From: Apteryx mantelli
Taxonomy: Eukaryota; Chordata; Aves; Apterygiformes; Apterygidae
Direction: 5' to 3'
Assembly (NCBI RefSeq): GCF_036417845.1
Contig: NC_089980.1
Location: 64,292,501 to 64,356,500, forward strand
Length of the DNA stretch: 64,000 bases
The notes beneath the pieces are model-generated. The model did no database searches. It saw nothing but the letters and a program-made list of their open reading frames with translations, and was not told the DNA's origin. Shown in pieces: positions 1 to 10,851 of the stretch; positions within the stretch are counted from its first letter, which is position 1; every line of letters begins with the position of its first letter. The position numbers were made by a program, and so were the translations under genes.

Positions 1-1656
1 AGTTTTGTAGGACATGTTGCCTAGATAGCTCATTTTTGGGGTACAAAATGATACCTATACAGTTGAGTTTCTTGATCAGTGGTGTTCAGCACTCTACACT
101 GACAACAGAAAGGGAAGAGTGGCCTGGATCTTCCACTACTTCAAAATTCAGCTGCAGCAATCTATAGTTTTAAGTGATGGAGGTTACTGATGGGGGGCTG
201 GGGAAGAATTTACATGTAGTTAGAAAGACAACAGGAGGTAAGTAACATACGATGAAAAGCTCCAATTAGTTGTATAATAAACTAGTTTTTCTTTTTAGGG
301 ATTTCCCCCCAAAAACATTTACTCTGTTATTAGTCATTCAGAAGCAGTGATCTAATTTAGAGATGTATACTCAAGAACCTGGATATAAAATTAAAAAAAA
401 CCCAAACCAAATCTGAAACAAATCATCCAATGCCAACAATTCTATCATTAACTGTTTTATAAAAGTATCCACTGACATGTCACTCTGCCCTGTCCAACAG
501 GTTGATTGGCAGATGTCTTAAAAAGTAACCTTCCACTGAAGTTACAGACACTGTCTGAGCCCATGGTGAGTTGAAATACCTGGAGTAACTATGATACTAC
601 AGGTCTTACACAAGACAAGAGTCATCCAGAAAGTCCGATTTGGAATAAACCACTCTTTTTTCAGCACATGCTACAAAGACAAGATATTTATATTTAAAGA
701 CAAAAAAATACAGATGAAGAGAGGCCTTCTGGATCAGTGGATTAGTGCCCTTCAGTCACAAGCAATGTCGTATTATCCTGTTCATAAACATACGAAAATA
801 TTAGCCAAGATGTCTGTCCCAACTATTCCTGTCATGAAACAGTTGTGAAATTCTTGGTCCCTAGTTTCTGTTACCAGTATTGACCTGCTGAGGCATTTAA
901 GAATCTTTTTCTCTCTTTGAGAATTGGGTCTTTTTAGTTGATAAAATTATGAGCAAGTAGGGGATCATTATGAACAGATGTACAATTGAACAGACTGCCA
1001 AGAATTTAAAAGAGCGGATCACACAGAAGTTATGAGAATCTAGTTAAAGGTAGAGATTCCCTCCCTCTGAAGAAACCACAGTATTTTGGTCTTAGAGAAA
1101 TGTGAATGTGCTGAGTTTTCACAGGATGTGTGAGGAAGAAAGTGAAGAGAGCAAGATGGAAAACTGTTGTTAAATACATGCTAAACAAGCCAATAAACAA
1201 ACACATTTATAACATGAAATAAATGGTGAGTAGAAACCCCTATTCAGAGTAATCTTCCCTATTTTAGTATAGAAGGTTTGTCTAATGGATGTTTGATACT
1301 CTCCAACAACATGAGGTGAAGGGGGAGAACAATTTCCAACACAATAGACTAAATCATAGATTTATACACTCCTGGTGGGTGTGTAAACTACCAACAGCCT
1401 ATTGACAGTGTAGCTGCCTCCCAGCCCCATATATCAGTGGTAAACAATATCGGTTGCTACTCATGTATATCATTCCACTATTTATGCGACCAAATATCAC
1501 ACACCAGAAAGCAGAAACTTTCATTGTAATTTAATCCATCTTAAATTCTAGACTTTTATAAAACAGAGAGCAATAAACTCAACAGAAGAAATACATTTCA
1601 CTATTTTCCTATGAAGAGTACTTTCTTCATACTAAATCTTACCCTAGTTTTCTTAC
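1..1656 (-). other. SHPRH: SHPRH intron (left edge of window)
   Basis: This lies downstream, in the gene's direction, of the Walker A exon. The next exon expected from the vertebrate protein would follow the Leu-Pro-Glu junction and lead toward the linker-histone-like insert. I do not find it here, so it probably lies left of position 1. An 85-codon plus-strand frame at 591-848 was inspected and not recognised. The rest is AT-rich intron with no repeat family I can name. Confidence 0.7.
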
Positions 1657-1807
1657 CTCAGGTAAGGTCAGAACATCCTGTTTAACGTCTTGTCGGGTAT
1701 GCGTCAGAATAAGAGCCAACACCTCTACTGTTTTCCCAAGACCCATCTCATCTGCCAAAATACCTCCAGGCCACTGAGGTCCAGCAATTGGATATTCACG
1801 GATAATA
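1657..1807 (-). CDS. SHPRH: SHPRH coding exon with the Walker A motif of the SNF2 ATPase
   Basis: SHPRH is a nuclear SNF2-family ATPase and RING E3 ligase related to yeast Rad5. It promotes PCNA polyubiquitination during replication-damage tolerance. This 151-nt exon supplies residues 357-407 of the joined reading frame. It contains the motif I block DEMGLGKT (Lys382, codon at 1732-1734) and then [18 protein letters not shown], as in the vertebrate family. The acceptor AG is at 1809-1808. The donor is GTAAGA directly after the Glu407 codon (GAG|GTAAGA). Entry phase is 2 (TG from the previous exon plus T gives Cys) and exit phase is 0. The reading frame runs on into the intron as VRKLG, which is not protein. 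The rest of the ATPase and the linker-histone, PHD and RING parts known for this family must lie beyond the left edge. Confidence 0.97.
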
Positions 1808-2620
1808 CTAGAATTCAAGTAAAATCGCAAATCAAAATCAGTGACTGTAGAACGGTGTGACAGAGTAGCACGTGTTCAGGGACACAGCTGCAGCAAGGCA
1901 AAGCTTGTAGGGAAAGGCAGTGTCTTTGATATCAGCTGAGCTTGACAAAAACTAGCAAGCTTTTTGTGTGTATAATCCTGATTTGAAGAGGAATGTGTAT
2001 GCCAGCAAGTTTTTGGGTCTCTTCCCCTCTTAACAAGCCTTTGCTTGCTAATCTTCAGCTATCATAGCTGCAACATTAGTCTCTGAAAGACAAATACATA
2101 TTTATATTCCCGTGTTAAAGATCTGAAAGTTATATGTTTGTTAAAAATAGGGAAAAAATTAAAAAGCAAATCAGCAATCAAAAGATTCTATTCTAACCAA
2201 ATTCATGAGACAACTGAAGCAAAACTAGTGCATGCAACTACCCAGTATTCACAAAAAAATGCCTCCTTTGTTTAGCTTTTAAAAACCTTGGAACAAAAGG
2301 TCAAAGCTGCCAATGATCTAATTTAAAAAGAATGTTAATCTTAAAAACAAAAATTTGCATTAATTAATAAAAATTAATAAAAAAGCTTTAAGAATTTTAT
2401 CTTCAATTTAAGATTTACTTATTTACCTCTGCATTACATACTCCAGTTTCGCTTTCTGCCAAGTCAAATATATCACTTTTCAAATTCTCTAGTTGCTAAC
2501 TGAAAAGCTACAACTATTGATTATTTTATATTCTTCAGGTAAAAGCTAAAAGCTGCTAGTAAGGTTTCACAAAGCACAACTTTGAGGTGTTCTCAGAAAG
2601 AGATAACCACAGAAACCTAC
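1808..2620 (-). other. SHPRH: SHPRH intron
   Basis: Short intron of 813 nt between the 79-nt and 151-nt exons. The donor is G|GTAGGT at 2620-2619 and the acceptor AG is at 1809-1808. I see no gene or recognisable repeat inside it. Confidence 0.85.
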
Positions 2621-2699
2621 CAGCCAGTAAATGGATTATAGTAGATTTTTGCTCCATCTGGAGTGATGACCTCTCGCCATAAGAAGTGCAGTGCATTTT
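2621..2699 (-). CDS. SHPRH: SHPRH coding exon (79 nt)
   Basis: A small exon with no usable start codon of its own, found by reading the reverse strand between splice sites. After the acceptor TCTCTGTAG it encodes (E)NALHFLWREVITPDGAKIYYNPFTG, residues 331-356. This aligns with the human SHPRH segment I know as SALHFLWREIV...YYNPYTG. It leaves two bases, TG, which the next exon completes as Cys357. The donor is CTG|GTAGGT. Entry phase is 1 and exit phase is 2. The segment lies between the motif Q-like LRPYQ block and Walker A in the N-terminal ATPase lobe. The entry phase fits only if the preceding intron uses a GC donor. Confidence 0.93.
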
Positions 2700-3069
2700 C
2701 TACAGAGAAAGAGGTCATATTATTATGAGGTTTCTCTATAAACAGTACAATACTCAGAATTGCTCAACCTTACTGTGACATTTAGAGAGAAAAAAACAAA
2801 ACAAAACAACAAAACAAACACACAAAAAACCCAGACCTCTACCTCCATAGCGCTTCATGACTAACAAGCTAGCTCATCTGCTGGTCAAAGTACATTTAAT
2901 TTATCATTTACTTACCAAACAACTTTTACAAAACGAGTAATGAAATGATTAACAAAGTTTCTAAATAAATAGCAAGAAAGTGTTACTACTGACAATGCAA
3001 TGACACTTTCTTTTCAATTCTGAATAGTATTTTAATTAGGATATAAGTTTTCCAGACCCATGTACTTGC
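2700..3069 (-). other. SHPRH: SHPRH intron with a GC-AG donor
   Basis: This 370-nt intron begins, on the minus strand, with GCAAGT right after AGTG. That matches the usual GC-AG donor consensus (G|GCAAGT). It ends at TCTCTGTAG (AG at 2701-2700). The nearby GT in GTACAT, four bases further on, would break the frame. With the GC donor the junction codon is G plus AA, giving Glu, the residue I recall at this place in the human protein. Confidence 0.85.
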
Positions 3070-3288
3070 CACTGCTAGGAGTGCTTATGAAGTTCTCCCG
3101 GTGAAGCATCCAATTTACAGCCTCACTTTGGTAGGGCCTCAGAATAGGAATTAACGCAGGATGCTGCACATCCTCTCTCAGTAATTGGATGTCCTGCTGA
3201 TGTGTACGCCTTACAAAGTCATAAAGCTCTTCAATATTTTGTCGCTCTAATTCCATGTCAGATTCTTCGTCATCTTCATCCAGCACAT
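3070..3288 (-). CDS. SHPRH: SHPRH coding exon (acidic linker and LRPYQ block)
   Basis: This 219-nt exon encodes residues 258-330, plus the first base of codon 331. It starts after the acceptor TATGCAG. The first bases AT complete Asp258, followed by VLDEDDEESD, an acidic stretch conserved in type in vertebrate SHPRH. Next come EELYDFVRRTHQQD and then VQHPALIPILRPYQSEAVNWML, the start of the SNF2 ATPase core; LRPYQ is the family's Q-motif-like element. The exon ends FISTPSS followed by a lone G. Frame arithmetic holds: 642+130+219 nt gives 330 codons plus one base. Open frame past 3070 (GKYMGLENLYPN) is intron. Confidence 0.97.
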
Positions 3289-4365
3289 CTGCATACGCCA
3301 AGTTATATAAAATACATAATCTTAATCACTGCACCTGACATGGCTAGCAGCAGTAAGCAACAGTGAGTACTACTTCCTAAATGTTAACGTTAACATGATA
3401 TGGACATCAGAGATGTACACAATCACTAAAGCTCTTCCTTTAGAATTTAGGGATAGAATGAAGAGATCTTATTTATTTAATAAAGATCTCTGCTAAACAT
3501 TTCCAGCTGCTACAGCATTACAAATAACTCTCATTCTAGATTTAAATGTTAACATGGGTTTATCTTCTTATAGAAGGGAAAAACACAGTGGGTTGTCAAG
3601 TACTTGTACATTCTTCACAAAATAAAGCCTTTCTGGATAAAAGATATGTTAAAAGACAGAGATTCTCTTTAGTGAGTTTCATATTAATTTTAAATTATCC
3701 ATCTGAATGATAAAATTGTAGCAATACGATCTCACTGAATTCTCATGACTTGCATCACTGCAAAAATTCAGTCAAGACATATTAGAAATTATAATTTCAT
3801 CTCAACAGAAGCATGTACATTCTTAGATGCTTAGGGCAAAAGGCCTTGTGCATGTATATTTTGAACATAATCTGTATATATCTGCATACATAGAATTTAA
3901 TCACTCTAGAACAAAAATTCATGAAAAATTCCAGGCTCAACTTTTTAACAAATTGAAGGAAGATGAGGCAACAAAAGACTCGGAGGACAAGTTTTAACAG
4001 TATTTTAGGTCTCTAATGAAAATCATGGGTACCAATAAAAATGTTTTTTGTACGTACTTAGGAATAGTTGTACAATATTACAGTTCAAAGAATATTAACC
4101 CTAGCTAGTAGTGTAGAAAGAATCACTTTGCAGCATTTTTCCCCAAAAATACAATTTAGAAGCAATTTAAGGCTGGTGGATTCAGCACAAGGCAACTTTA
4201 AGGCATACTTAAAAGTATAAGATCATATTAAAAGTGTGATGCCTCTCACTAAAAAAGAAATATACCTGGCACAAACACCAGAGAACTTAATTTTAAAAAT
4301 AAGAATTTTGGACTTCTATTAGGACTCTTTCACAGAGAGAAAAAGCATACTTTTAGTTCAAATGA

Positions 4366-6426
4366 ATGGTAAAAGTGACAAACGGTTTCCAAAAGAAAGA
4401 GCATGATACGATGGAAGGAAGGAGTGTTCAAGAGAGTTGGTTAATATTCAAACATCACCTCCTCCAGGCTCAAGAGCGGTGCATCCCTATGAGTAGGAAG
4501 TCGAGCAAAGGAGGCAGGAGACCTGCATGGATGAGCAAGGAGCTCCTGGCAAAACTCAACCAGAAGAAGGAAGTCTACAGAAAGTGGAAAGGGGGACAGG
4601 CCACTTGGGAGGAATATAGGAATGTTGTCAGAGTATGCAGGGATGCGACGAGGAAGGCTAAGGCCCGTTTGGAATTAAATCTGGCTAGAGATGTCAAGGA
4701 CAACAAGAAGGGCTTCTTCAAATACATCAGCAGCAAGAGGAAGACTAGGGAAAATGTGGGCCCTTTGCTGAATGGGGTGGGTGTCCTGGTGACGAAGGAT
4801 GCAGAGAAGGCAGAGTTACTGAATGCCTTCTTTGCTTCAGTCTTTACTGGTCAGGCCAGCCCTCAGGAACCCCAGACCCTGGTGGCAAGAGAGAAAGTCT
4901 GGAGAGAGGAAGACTTTCCCTTGGTGGAGGAGGAGTGGGTTAGAGATCATTTAAGCAAACTTGACACCCACAAATCCATGGGCCCTGATGGGATGCACCC
5001 ACGAGTGCTGAGGGAGCTGGCGGACATTATTGCTAAGCCACTCTCCATCATCTTTGAAAGGTCATGGAGAACAGGAGAGGTGCCCGAGGACTGGAAGAAA
5101 GCCAATGTCACCCCAGTCTTTAAAAAGGGCAAGAAGGAGGACCCAGGGAACTACAGGCCAGTCAGCCTCACCTCCATCCCTGGAAAGGTGATGGAGCAGC
5201 TCATCCTGGAAGCCATCTCCACGCATGTGGAGGAAAAGAAGGTGATCAGGAGTAGTCAGCATGGCTTCACCAAGGGGAAATCATGCCTAACCAATCTGAT
5301 AGCCTTCTATGATGGAATGACTGGCTGGGTAGATGAGGGGAGAGCAGTGGATGTTGTCTACCTAGACTTCAGCAAGGCTTTTGACACTGTCTCCCATAGC
5401 ATCCTCATAGGGAAGCTCAGGAAGTGTGGGTTAGATGAGTGGACAGTGAGGTGGATTGAGAACTGGCTGAATGGCAGAGCTCAGAGAGTTGTGCTCAGTG
5501 GCACAGAGTCTAGTTGGAGGCCTGTAGCTAGCGGTGTCCCCCAGGGGTCAGTCCTGGGTCCAGTCTTGTTCAACTTCTTCATCAATGACCTGGATGAAGG
5601 CACAGAGTGCACCCTCAGCAAGTTTGCTGACGATACAAAACTGGGAGGAGTGGCCGATACGCCAGAGGGCTGTGCTGCCATTCAAAGAGACTTGGACAGG
5701 CTGGAGAGGTGGGCAGAGAGGAACCTCATGAAATTCAACAAAGGGAAGTGCAGGGTCCTGCACCTGGGGAGGAATAACCCCATGCAGCAGTACAGGTTGG
5801 GGGTTGACCTGCTGGAAAGCAGCTCTGCTGAGAAGGACCTGGGAGTGCTGGTGGACACCAAGTTAAGTATGAGGCAGCAATGTGCCCTTGTGGCCAAGAA
5901 GGCCAATGGTATCCTGGGCTGCATCAGAAAGAGTGTTGCCAGCAGGTCGAGGGAGGTGATTCTCCCCCTCTACTCAGCCCTGGTGAGGCCACATCTGGAG
6001 TACTGCGTCCAGTTCTGGGCTCCCCAGTACAAGAGGGATGTGGCACTACTGGAGCAAGTCCAGCGAAGGGCCACAAAGATGATTAGGGGACTGGAGCATC
6101 TCTCTTATGAGGAAAGGCTGAGAGAGCTGGGCCTGTTTAGCTTGGAGAAGAGAAGGCTGAGAGGAGATCTTATCAATGTGTACAAGTATCTGAAGGGAGG
6201 GTGTCGAGAGGATGGGGCCAGACTCTTTTCAGTGGTGACGAGCGACAGGACGCGAGGCAATGGGCACAAACTGAAACACAGACACTTCCATCTTAACATG
6301 AGGAAAAACTTTTTCACTGTGAGGGTGACAGAGCACTGGAACAGGTTGCCCCGAGAGGTGGTGGAGTCTCCTTCTCTGGAGATATTCAAAATGCGCCTGG
6401 ATGCAATCCTGTGCAATGTGCTCTAG
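4366..6426 (+). CDS. CR1 LINE reverse-transcriptase ORF, 686 codons, uninterrupted
   Basis: This encodes the C-terminal two thirds of a CR1 ORF2 protein. In a complete element an N-terminal apurinic-type endonuclease comes first; here it is missing through 5' truncation. Reverse-transcriptase landmarks run in order: NYRPVSLTS (residues 262-270), [14 protein letters not shown], the first catalytic Asp in YLDFSKAFD (Asp334), [11 protein letters not shown] (389-399) and the FADD box (420-423, both Asp present). After these come the CR1 thumb and tail region ([57 protein letters not shown]). The frame ends with TAG at the usual CR1 position just before the 3' UTR. The first ~12-15 codons do not look like CR1 and are probably flanking DNA read in frame. 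With no CR1 promoter or endonuclease, the copy is unlikely to move by itself. Lack of any stop or frameshift over about 2 kb points to recent insertion. Confidence 0.93.
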   Translation: MVKVTNGFQKKEHDTMEGRSVQESWLIFKHHLLQAQERCIPMSRKSSKGGRRPAWMSKELLAKLNQKKEVYRKWKGGQATWEEYRNVVRVCRDATRKAKARLELNLARDVKDNKKGFFKYISSKRKTRENVGPLLNGVGVLVTKDAEKAELLNAFFASVFTGQASPQEPQTLVAREKVWREEDFPLVEEEWVRDHLSKLDTHKSMGPDGMHPRVLRELADIIAKPLSIIFERSWRTGEVPEDWKKANVTPVFKKGKKEDPGNYRPVSLTSIPGKVMEQLILEAISTHVEEKKVIRSSQHGFTKGKSCLTNLIAFYDGMTGWVDEGRAVDVVYLDFSKAFDTVSHSILIGKLRKCGLDEWTVRWIENWLNGRAQRVVLSGTESSWRPVASGVPQGSVLGPVLFNFFINDLDEGTECTLSKFADDTKLGGVADTPEGCAAIQRDLDRLERWAERNLMKFNKGKCRVLHLGRNNPMQQYRLGVDLLESSSAEKDLGVLVDTKLSMRQQCALVAKKANGILGCIRKSVASRSREVILPLYSALVRPHLEYCVQFWAPQYKRDVALLEQVQRRATKMIRGLEHLSYEERLRELGLFSLEKRRLRGDLINVYKYLKGGCREDGARLFSVVTSDRTRGNGHKLKHRHFHLNMRKNFFTVRVTEHWNRLPREVVESPSLEIFKMRLDAILCNVL

Positions 6427-6430
6427 GTGA

Positions 6431-6446
6431 CCCTGCTTGAGCAGGG
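6431..6446 (+). other. CR1 3' UTR hairpin
   Basis: CCCTGC, loop TTGA, GCAGGG: a perfect six-pair stem just after the CR1 stop codon. Such a stem-loop is a conserved part of CR1 3' ends and is thought to be recognised by the element's reverse transcriptase. That role is family knowledge and is not shown here. Confidence 0.8.
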
Positions 6447-6490
6447 GGGTTGGACTAGATGATCTCCAGAGGTCCCTTCCAACCTCAGTG

Positions 6491-6514
6491 ATTCTGTGAT
6501 TCTGTGATTCTGTG
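6491..6514 (+). repeat. CR1 terminal octamer repeat (ATTCTGTG)x3
   Basis: Three exact tandem copies of ATTCTGTG, preceded by CAGTG and followed by ATGTGCC. CR1 elements end in short octamer repeats where most LINEs have poly(A). This marks the true 3' end of the insertion. Confidence 0.93.
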
Positions 6515-6515
6515 A

Positions 6516-7944
6516 TGTGCCTATATATGACAGGCATCAATGCCCTCCCTAATACTTTTAAGTCAATGGACCAATTTTAATACATTTCACAGGGGGCAGA
6601 GAATTCTGAAAGACAATAAGTTCCTATAAATTCAAGAGAATAGGTAACTAGATATCTAACACCTCTAAGGCAAATAAGGCAACCGGAGTGCATGTCATGT
6701 TATTAATGCCCAACCAAGGTAAAATCACCAACTAGAGCATGCAGCTTTGGATATCACAAAAGCCATTCAAAGGGATCCACTCACATAGATTCTTCACTTC
6801 ACGGAAACTACAGAGAAATTACAGTATTTGTGGAGTATAATTCTGACCAACTAAGCTGATCAGCAATGACATCTGTGGTTACACTCGGTGAAGTAACAGT
6901 TTAAGTCTCACATTTCAGAGCACAAAAAATTGACTTATATATAAATTAAGCCTATCCGGAATTTTATGGGGGAACAAAGACAAGAAATGTGCTTTGATGT
7001 TTTTTATACAATTGGATATGTTCTGTCCACACCTTTTTTGCTTTGTTCATACCCTCATTTCAAATATTTTTTTCTGATTAAATAGCTTTAAGTACCACAG
7101 AGAATTTTAAATGGACGCTAAGGAAGTTAATCTCTCTCCCAGGTGCTTACCAATAGTGAATATTTAATTACATTTTTGAAACTGTTGAAAGCATAATTCA
7201 ATTATAAAGCTTTCATCACTGTATTTTTCACCTTTCAGAAACAGATGGTATTATACCATCTAAAATTCAATTGCTCTGATGTTGCGTTTCAGAAGCAAGT
7301 ATTCTAATTAGTTCTTTTAATGACTGAATGAAAGCTGTTATTGCATCTGTAGTACGACCTTTTAGTTTCATTTGTAGGGTAGTTTGCAGGTTGTTTTAAC
7401 ATTGAATATACCTTTAGGTTGAATACAAAAACACGTCAATAAAAAAGTAATCTTTTCCCTCTTTATTCTAGATAATGGAAAACCTGTTGGTTTACATTTT
7501 GAATTAAAAATGCAATACAAAGATTAAAAACCTCTTCTTAAGAATTTCTTCTTCTTCTAAGTTTTTCAGATTAAGAGGAGGCTAGCTGGATTTATAAACA
7601 ATTTAGGCTTGTATGTTCACTGAAGCAACAAGAAGTGGCATGAAATACTACGCAGCAGATACAGGATACAAGCAATTATAAAAACAGGTACTTGCAATAA
7701 CGAAAGAAATCTCTATAACCAGATTTCTCAAAAAAAGTGGTTAATTCTATAATTAATGCTCAAAAATACATGAAGCTTCTTACATATTAAATATTTTTTC
7801 TTATCAACTCTTCTACAGATTTTAAGAAGTACTGCTCAATAAGGCATCTATCCTATGTTTGCTGTAACACGAGAGAGTATCCCTATGCCATAAAGGCTCG
7901 AAATCAGGAAGAAGGACATCAATGACATGAATACACTGAAGAAA
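6516..7944. other. Intronic sequence without recognised features
   Basis: AT-rich SHPRH intron between the CR1 3' end and the AT microsatellite. Only short chance frames are present, and I see no similarity to a known repeat. Confidence 0.6.
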
Positions 7945-7984
7945 ACATTATATATATATTTATATATTTCATATACATACTTAC

Positions 7985-8006
7985 ATATATATATATATAT
8001 ATATAT
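7985..8006. repeat. (AT)11 microsatellite
   Basis: Eleven perfect AT units, within a wider TA/TTTATA-rich tract from about 7948. The length is likely polymorphic. The short frames read through it have no coding meaning. Confidence 0.95.
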
Positions 8007-8589
8007 GAAATGTAGGGATAATGAGAGAGTGTCCCTCATTTGTGTAATCCTTAAGACTTTGATCATGAATGGAGAGAAGTAGAAACCCTCATCTCTGAAA
8101 TTTGTGTAATACAGAATTAATTCGATATGGCTATCTACAAACCAAAGTTTGCAGTTTTACAAAAGTTTGAAGTAATTCTGTTTAAAAACAGATCAAATCT
8201 AAACAGACTGAACTTCTAAATTTGGAAATGATGTTTCTTAACAGGAAAGAATTCATTGTTAAAGAAACAAGGCTATAGCTATCTTAATTATTTTAAGTTA
8301 TATCAGAACACATATGCTGAAAAACTATAAAAAAAAAATTTACCTGGTTTCACAATGCGTAAGCACCTCCCCTTCCCTCCCAAACCTTCTCCATTTCTGT
8401 GATATGCTTTATTCCTGAATATGGAGCTTAGATGAACACATACTGTGGATTTATACAGTGGCTTAATGTTCCTGTTTTGCTCTCTAGTACTTTCAGGATA
8501 ATCCTTTACCTTTGATTTGGTTGGAGTGACACTAAGCACTAAGTTGATGCTCTTCCTGAACTCTAACAATCCCAATTGTAATGGTTAGC

Positions 8590-9770
8590 AAAGAGTCCAT
8601 CATTTTTTTCTAATGTGAAATCAGGATTTCCTTCTCCTTCTGTATCACTTTATATTTATCTGTATCAAATATATACTGAACCTCCATTTTATTGCCTAGT
8701 CATTCAGCAAGGTCTGTTTGCAAGTTTTCAGTTCTCCTTCATCTTTATTATGCTGAATAATACAGTGAAATTTGCTGATGATATCACTTCACTACTCACT
8801 GTATTTCCCATGGCATTAAGAATATATTAGGCAGCACATGTCTTTGTAGGACTTCACTGGTGATCTCCATTCACATGGATAACTATTTCTACTCTCCATA
8901 TCCTGTATTTTACTTAGTCATTTACCTATGCTAGTACTTTCTTCTATTTGGCAACACAGTTGCTTTATGAACCTGAGCTGACAGACCTTGTTGAGTGACT
9001 TCTGAAAAGGCAGGGGGGACATATCAACCCAATCACCCAGGCCTACATTTCTGTTCCAGCAAGTTTGTGGGGCATATCTTCCTTTTCAAAAGCTATGTTT
9101 GCTCTTCACCAGTAAGTTAAATTTAACCATGTAGTCCATAAATTCTATTCTTCAGTGTACTCGGGACAGATGCCATAAGTTCCAGTAAAAGAATATTTTG
9201 TATCTCAAAATGTAAAATGAACAGTAACACAATCTCTTTCCTAAACTCTTCCACAGTGAGAAAAATATGCAAAAAACTATTTCCTGCTACAGCAGGACTG
9301 TATTTTAGCATTCTTTTACACATCTTAGTCATCTGTCAAGTCTGTGGATTCTTTTGAAGATACTCTGCTTCTTATGCGTTTATGATAACATGTTTTTCCT
9401 AATGCATTTGAAACTTTATTATTCATTTTTATATCTTAAAATATTTGTTCTTCAGACTTCTTTTGGACTTGCTTTATTGTGCTTTTACACTGCCAAGTTT
9501 TATGGTGCTTTCTATTATTTCAGTCAGACTACTCTCTAGCTTTTTGAAGGGTAAGTGCAATAGGTTCCTTTCCTAGATATTTAGTTATACTGGCCTTCTG
9601 TTGGTATTTCTCAAGCCTTTTCTGATAGTTGCACGTTTGCTCTGAACAATGCCTGCTGCAAAGACTCTACTGTTAGCTGCTCCTTTTTGCTTCTTTTTAG
9701 CAGGTTTCCTCATTTTTATACAATTCTGCTTTTTGAAATAAAGTACAATTACAGGGTGTCTGTGTTAGGG
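8590..9770 (-). mobile_element. Ancient CR1/L3-type LINE relic, decayed
   Basis: Read on the minus strand, this is a broken reverse-transcriptase segment. Around 9060-9130 the pattern RIYGLHG...LTGEEQT..LLKRKICPTNLL follows the CR1 block that in a good copy reads as [12 protein letters not shown]. Around 8980-9050 GDWVDMSPLPFQKSLNKV follows VD.VYLDFQKAFDKV. Stops and frame changes occur throughout, so it is long dead. Limits are approximate. It lies in the same transcriptional direction as SHPRH. Identification rests on protein-level pattern matching by eye. Confidence 0.6.
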
Positions 9771-9899
9771 GGCAGGAGGTTAGGCTTGTTTTCCCATGCA
9801 AAAATGCTGAAACCCAATATGTTATAGTCATTGTTACTGAACAACTTTGCAAATAAGATTTCAGATCAATTCTACACTCAGGACCAAAAGCAAGGGTTG

Positions 9900-9923
9900 T
9901 TTTTTTTTTTTTTTTTTTTTTTT
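9900..9923. repeat. Homopolymer T24
   Basis: A run of 24 T on the plus strand (poly(A) on the SHPRH strand), inside the large SHPRH intron. The length may be unreliable in sequencing. It could be the remnant of a retroposed poly(A) tail, but no retroposed body was recognised beside it. Confidence 0.9.
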
Positions 9924-10288
9924 GAGTTCCCTAATCCATCACACAGTAAAGTGGTCACTGATCATGCCTAAAAATAGAGTTTGCATCATTGCTGAGTATA
10001 ATTTGGCAAACAATCTTCAATTCCAAAATAAAGACAAGGTATGTAATTATCACATGTAAGGAAAATTATCACATGTAATTAGATGCTAATTAAGTTATGG
10101 TCAAATTACTGATCAGATATTAATATGGTCAGAATTACCTAAAAATATTACTTAAAAATACAGTTACTCTGGATGGCAGGAACAACTTACCTTTCTTCCT
10201 TATACTTGAAACTACTTGAAGAGAAAACAAAGCACAACAAAGCAAAAACTGACATGTTATTCATCAGCATTCAACTGAATCACATTAC

Positions 10289-10418
10289 CTGGAATTATAA
10301 AACTATAGAACTTTTCCATGAGTTTTTGAATCAGCTGATTAGCTTTTTTGGGTCTTCCACCTCCATCACTGAGAAACTCTGGTTTGCTTAATCCAGTTTC
10401 CAGAAGGTGAATTCCAAC
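10289..10418 (-). CDS. SHPRH: SHPRH coding exon (130 nt, helical segment)
   Basis: This exon has no start codon and shows up only when the reverse strand is read between splice sites. After the acceptor TTCACAG it encodes VGIHLLETGLSKPEFLSD..., then KKANQLIQKLMEKFYSFIIP, residues 215-257, leaving one base G that forms Asp258 with the next exon. It matches the human segment I recall as VGIYLLEAGLAKLDFLSD and MEKLYNSIIPD. The donor is CCAG|GTAATG. Entry phase is 0 and exit phase is 1, which agrees with both neighbouring exons. The sequence before the ATPase is probably helical. I know of no catalytic role for it. Confidence 0.94.
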
Positions 10419-10851
10419 CTGTGAAGTGTTTGTAGAGTTAATTATTTAATTAATTTATTAAAGTGCCGAGAATACTATAAACAGAAAAGTATGAAAATGA
10501 ATAGTGGTTTTATACCAAAAACACCATAATCACCAAGTTTTGAAAATTAGCAGATACAGATATACTAAATCTACTAAAATCACTGTACAGAACATCCAGT
10601 ATGTTGCAGGTAAAAGCTTCTTTGATTCCTTCTAGTAATGCATCAGTAACAGTGCAACAGTAAAAGGTCTTTGTTTAGAAAAAATACACACTGAAAGCAT
10701 TTGCACAGTTATGTAGACACAATATTTTTCATCATTTCATAAAAATGCATGGTCGCTGCCAGACTTTGCTGTTCACAGAAATTATAATTCATATAAAAAA
10801 TGAGAACTTTTTAAATACATAGCAAAGAGAATAAAATATATGAACCAATAC
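10419..10851 (-). other. SHPRH: SHPRH intron (433 nt)
   Basis: Intron between the first coding exon (donor AAAG|GTATTG, GT at 10851-10850) and the 130-nt exon (acceptor AG at 10420-10419). It contains nothing recognised. The apparent C-terminal run VLVHIFYSLCYVF of the first coding exon's frame is intron read-through. Confidence 0.88.

Larger units (their letters stand above)
4400..6514 (+). mobile_element. 5'-truncated CR1 non-LTR retrotransposon
   Basis: The right end is typical CR1. After the ORF stop come a compact 3' UTR with a perfect hairpin, a conserved TTGGACTAGATGATCTCCAG block, CCTTCCAACCTCAG, and three ATTCTGTG octamers. The left limit is estimated from where similarity to known CR1 proteins begins (around the [16 protein letters not shown] segment), so it is uncertain by some tens of bases. 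I saw no clear target-site duplication, which is normal for CR1. It lies in an SHPRH intron in the antisense direction, where its own signals disturb the host transcript least. Confidence 0.9.
3289..10288 (-). other. SHPRH: SHPRH intron carrying a young CR1 and an old LINE relic
   Basis: About 7 kb separate the 130-nt exon from the 219-nt exon. The intron contains a 5'-truncated CR1 with an intact reverse-transcriptase frame (plus strand, antisense to SHPRH), an AT microsatellite near 8.0 kb, a decayed LINE relic at about 8.6-9.77 kb (same strand as SHPRH) and a 24-base T run at 9.9 kb. The parts at 3.3-4.39 kb and 6.52-7.94 kb are AT-rich with nothing I recognise. The donor is CCAG|GTAATG at 10288 and the acceptor AG is at 3290-3289. 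Confidence 0.85.

Noticed and set aside
591..848. 85-codon plus-strand frame in the left-edge intron
   Set aside because: No recognised domain, lies inside the SHPRH intron on the opposite strand, and has no supporting splice or promoter signal that I can see.
3064..3070. Canonical GT donor (GTACAT) for the SHPRH 219-nt exon
   Set aside because: It would leave the wrong phase for the next exon and lose the conserved reading frame. The GC donor four bases earlier fits exactly.
7945..8066. 72-codon minus-strand frame rich in Ile/Tyr
   Set aside because: It is a translation of the AT microsatellite.
10789..10851. C-terminal extension of the first SHPRH exon frame (VLVHIFYSLCYVFKKFSFFI)
   Set aside because: A donor (AAAG|GTATTG) ends the exon at 10852, and the next exon restores the conserved protein. 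The tail is intron read-through.
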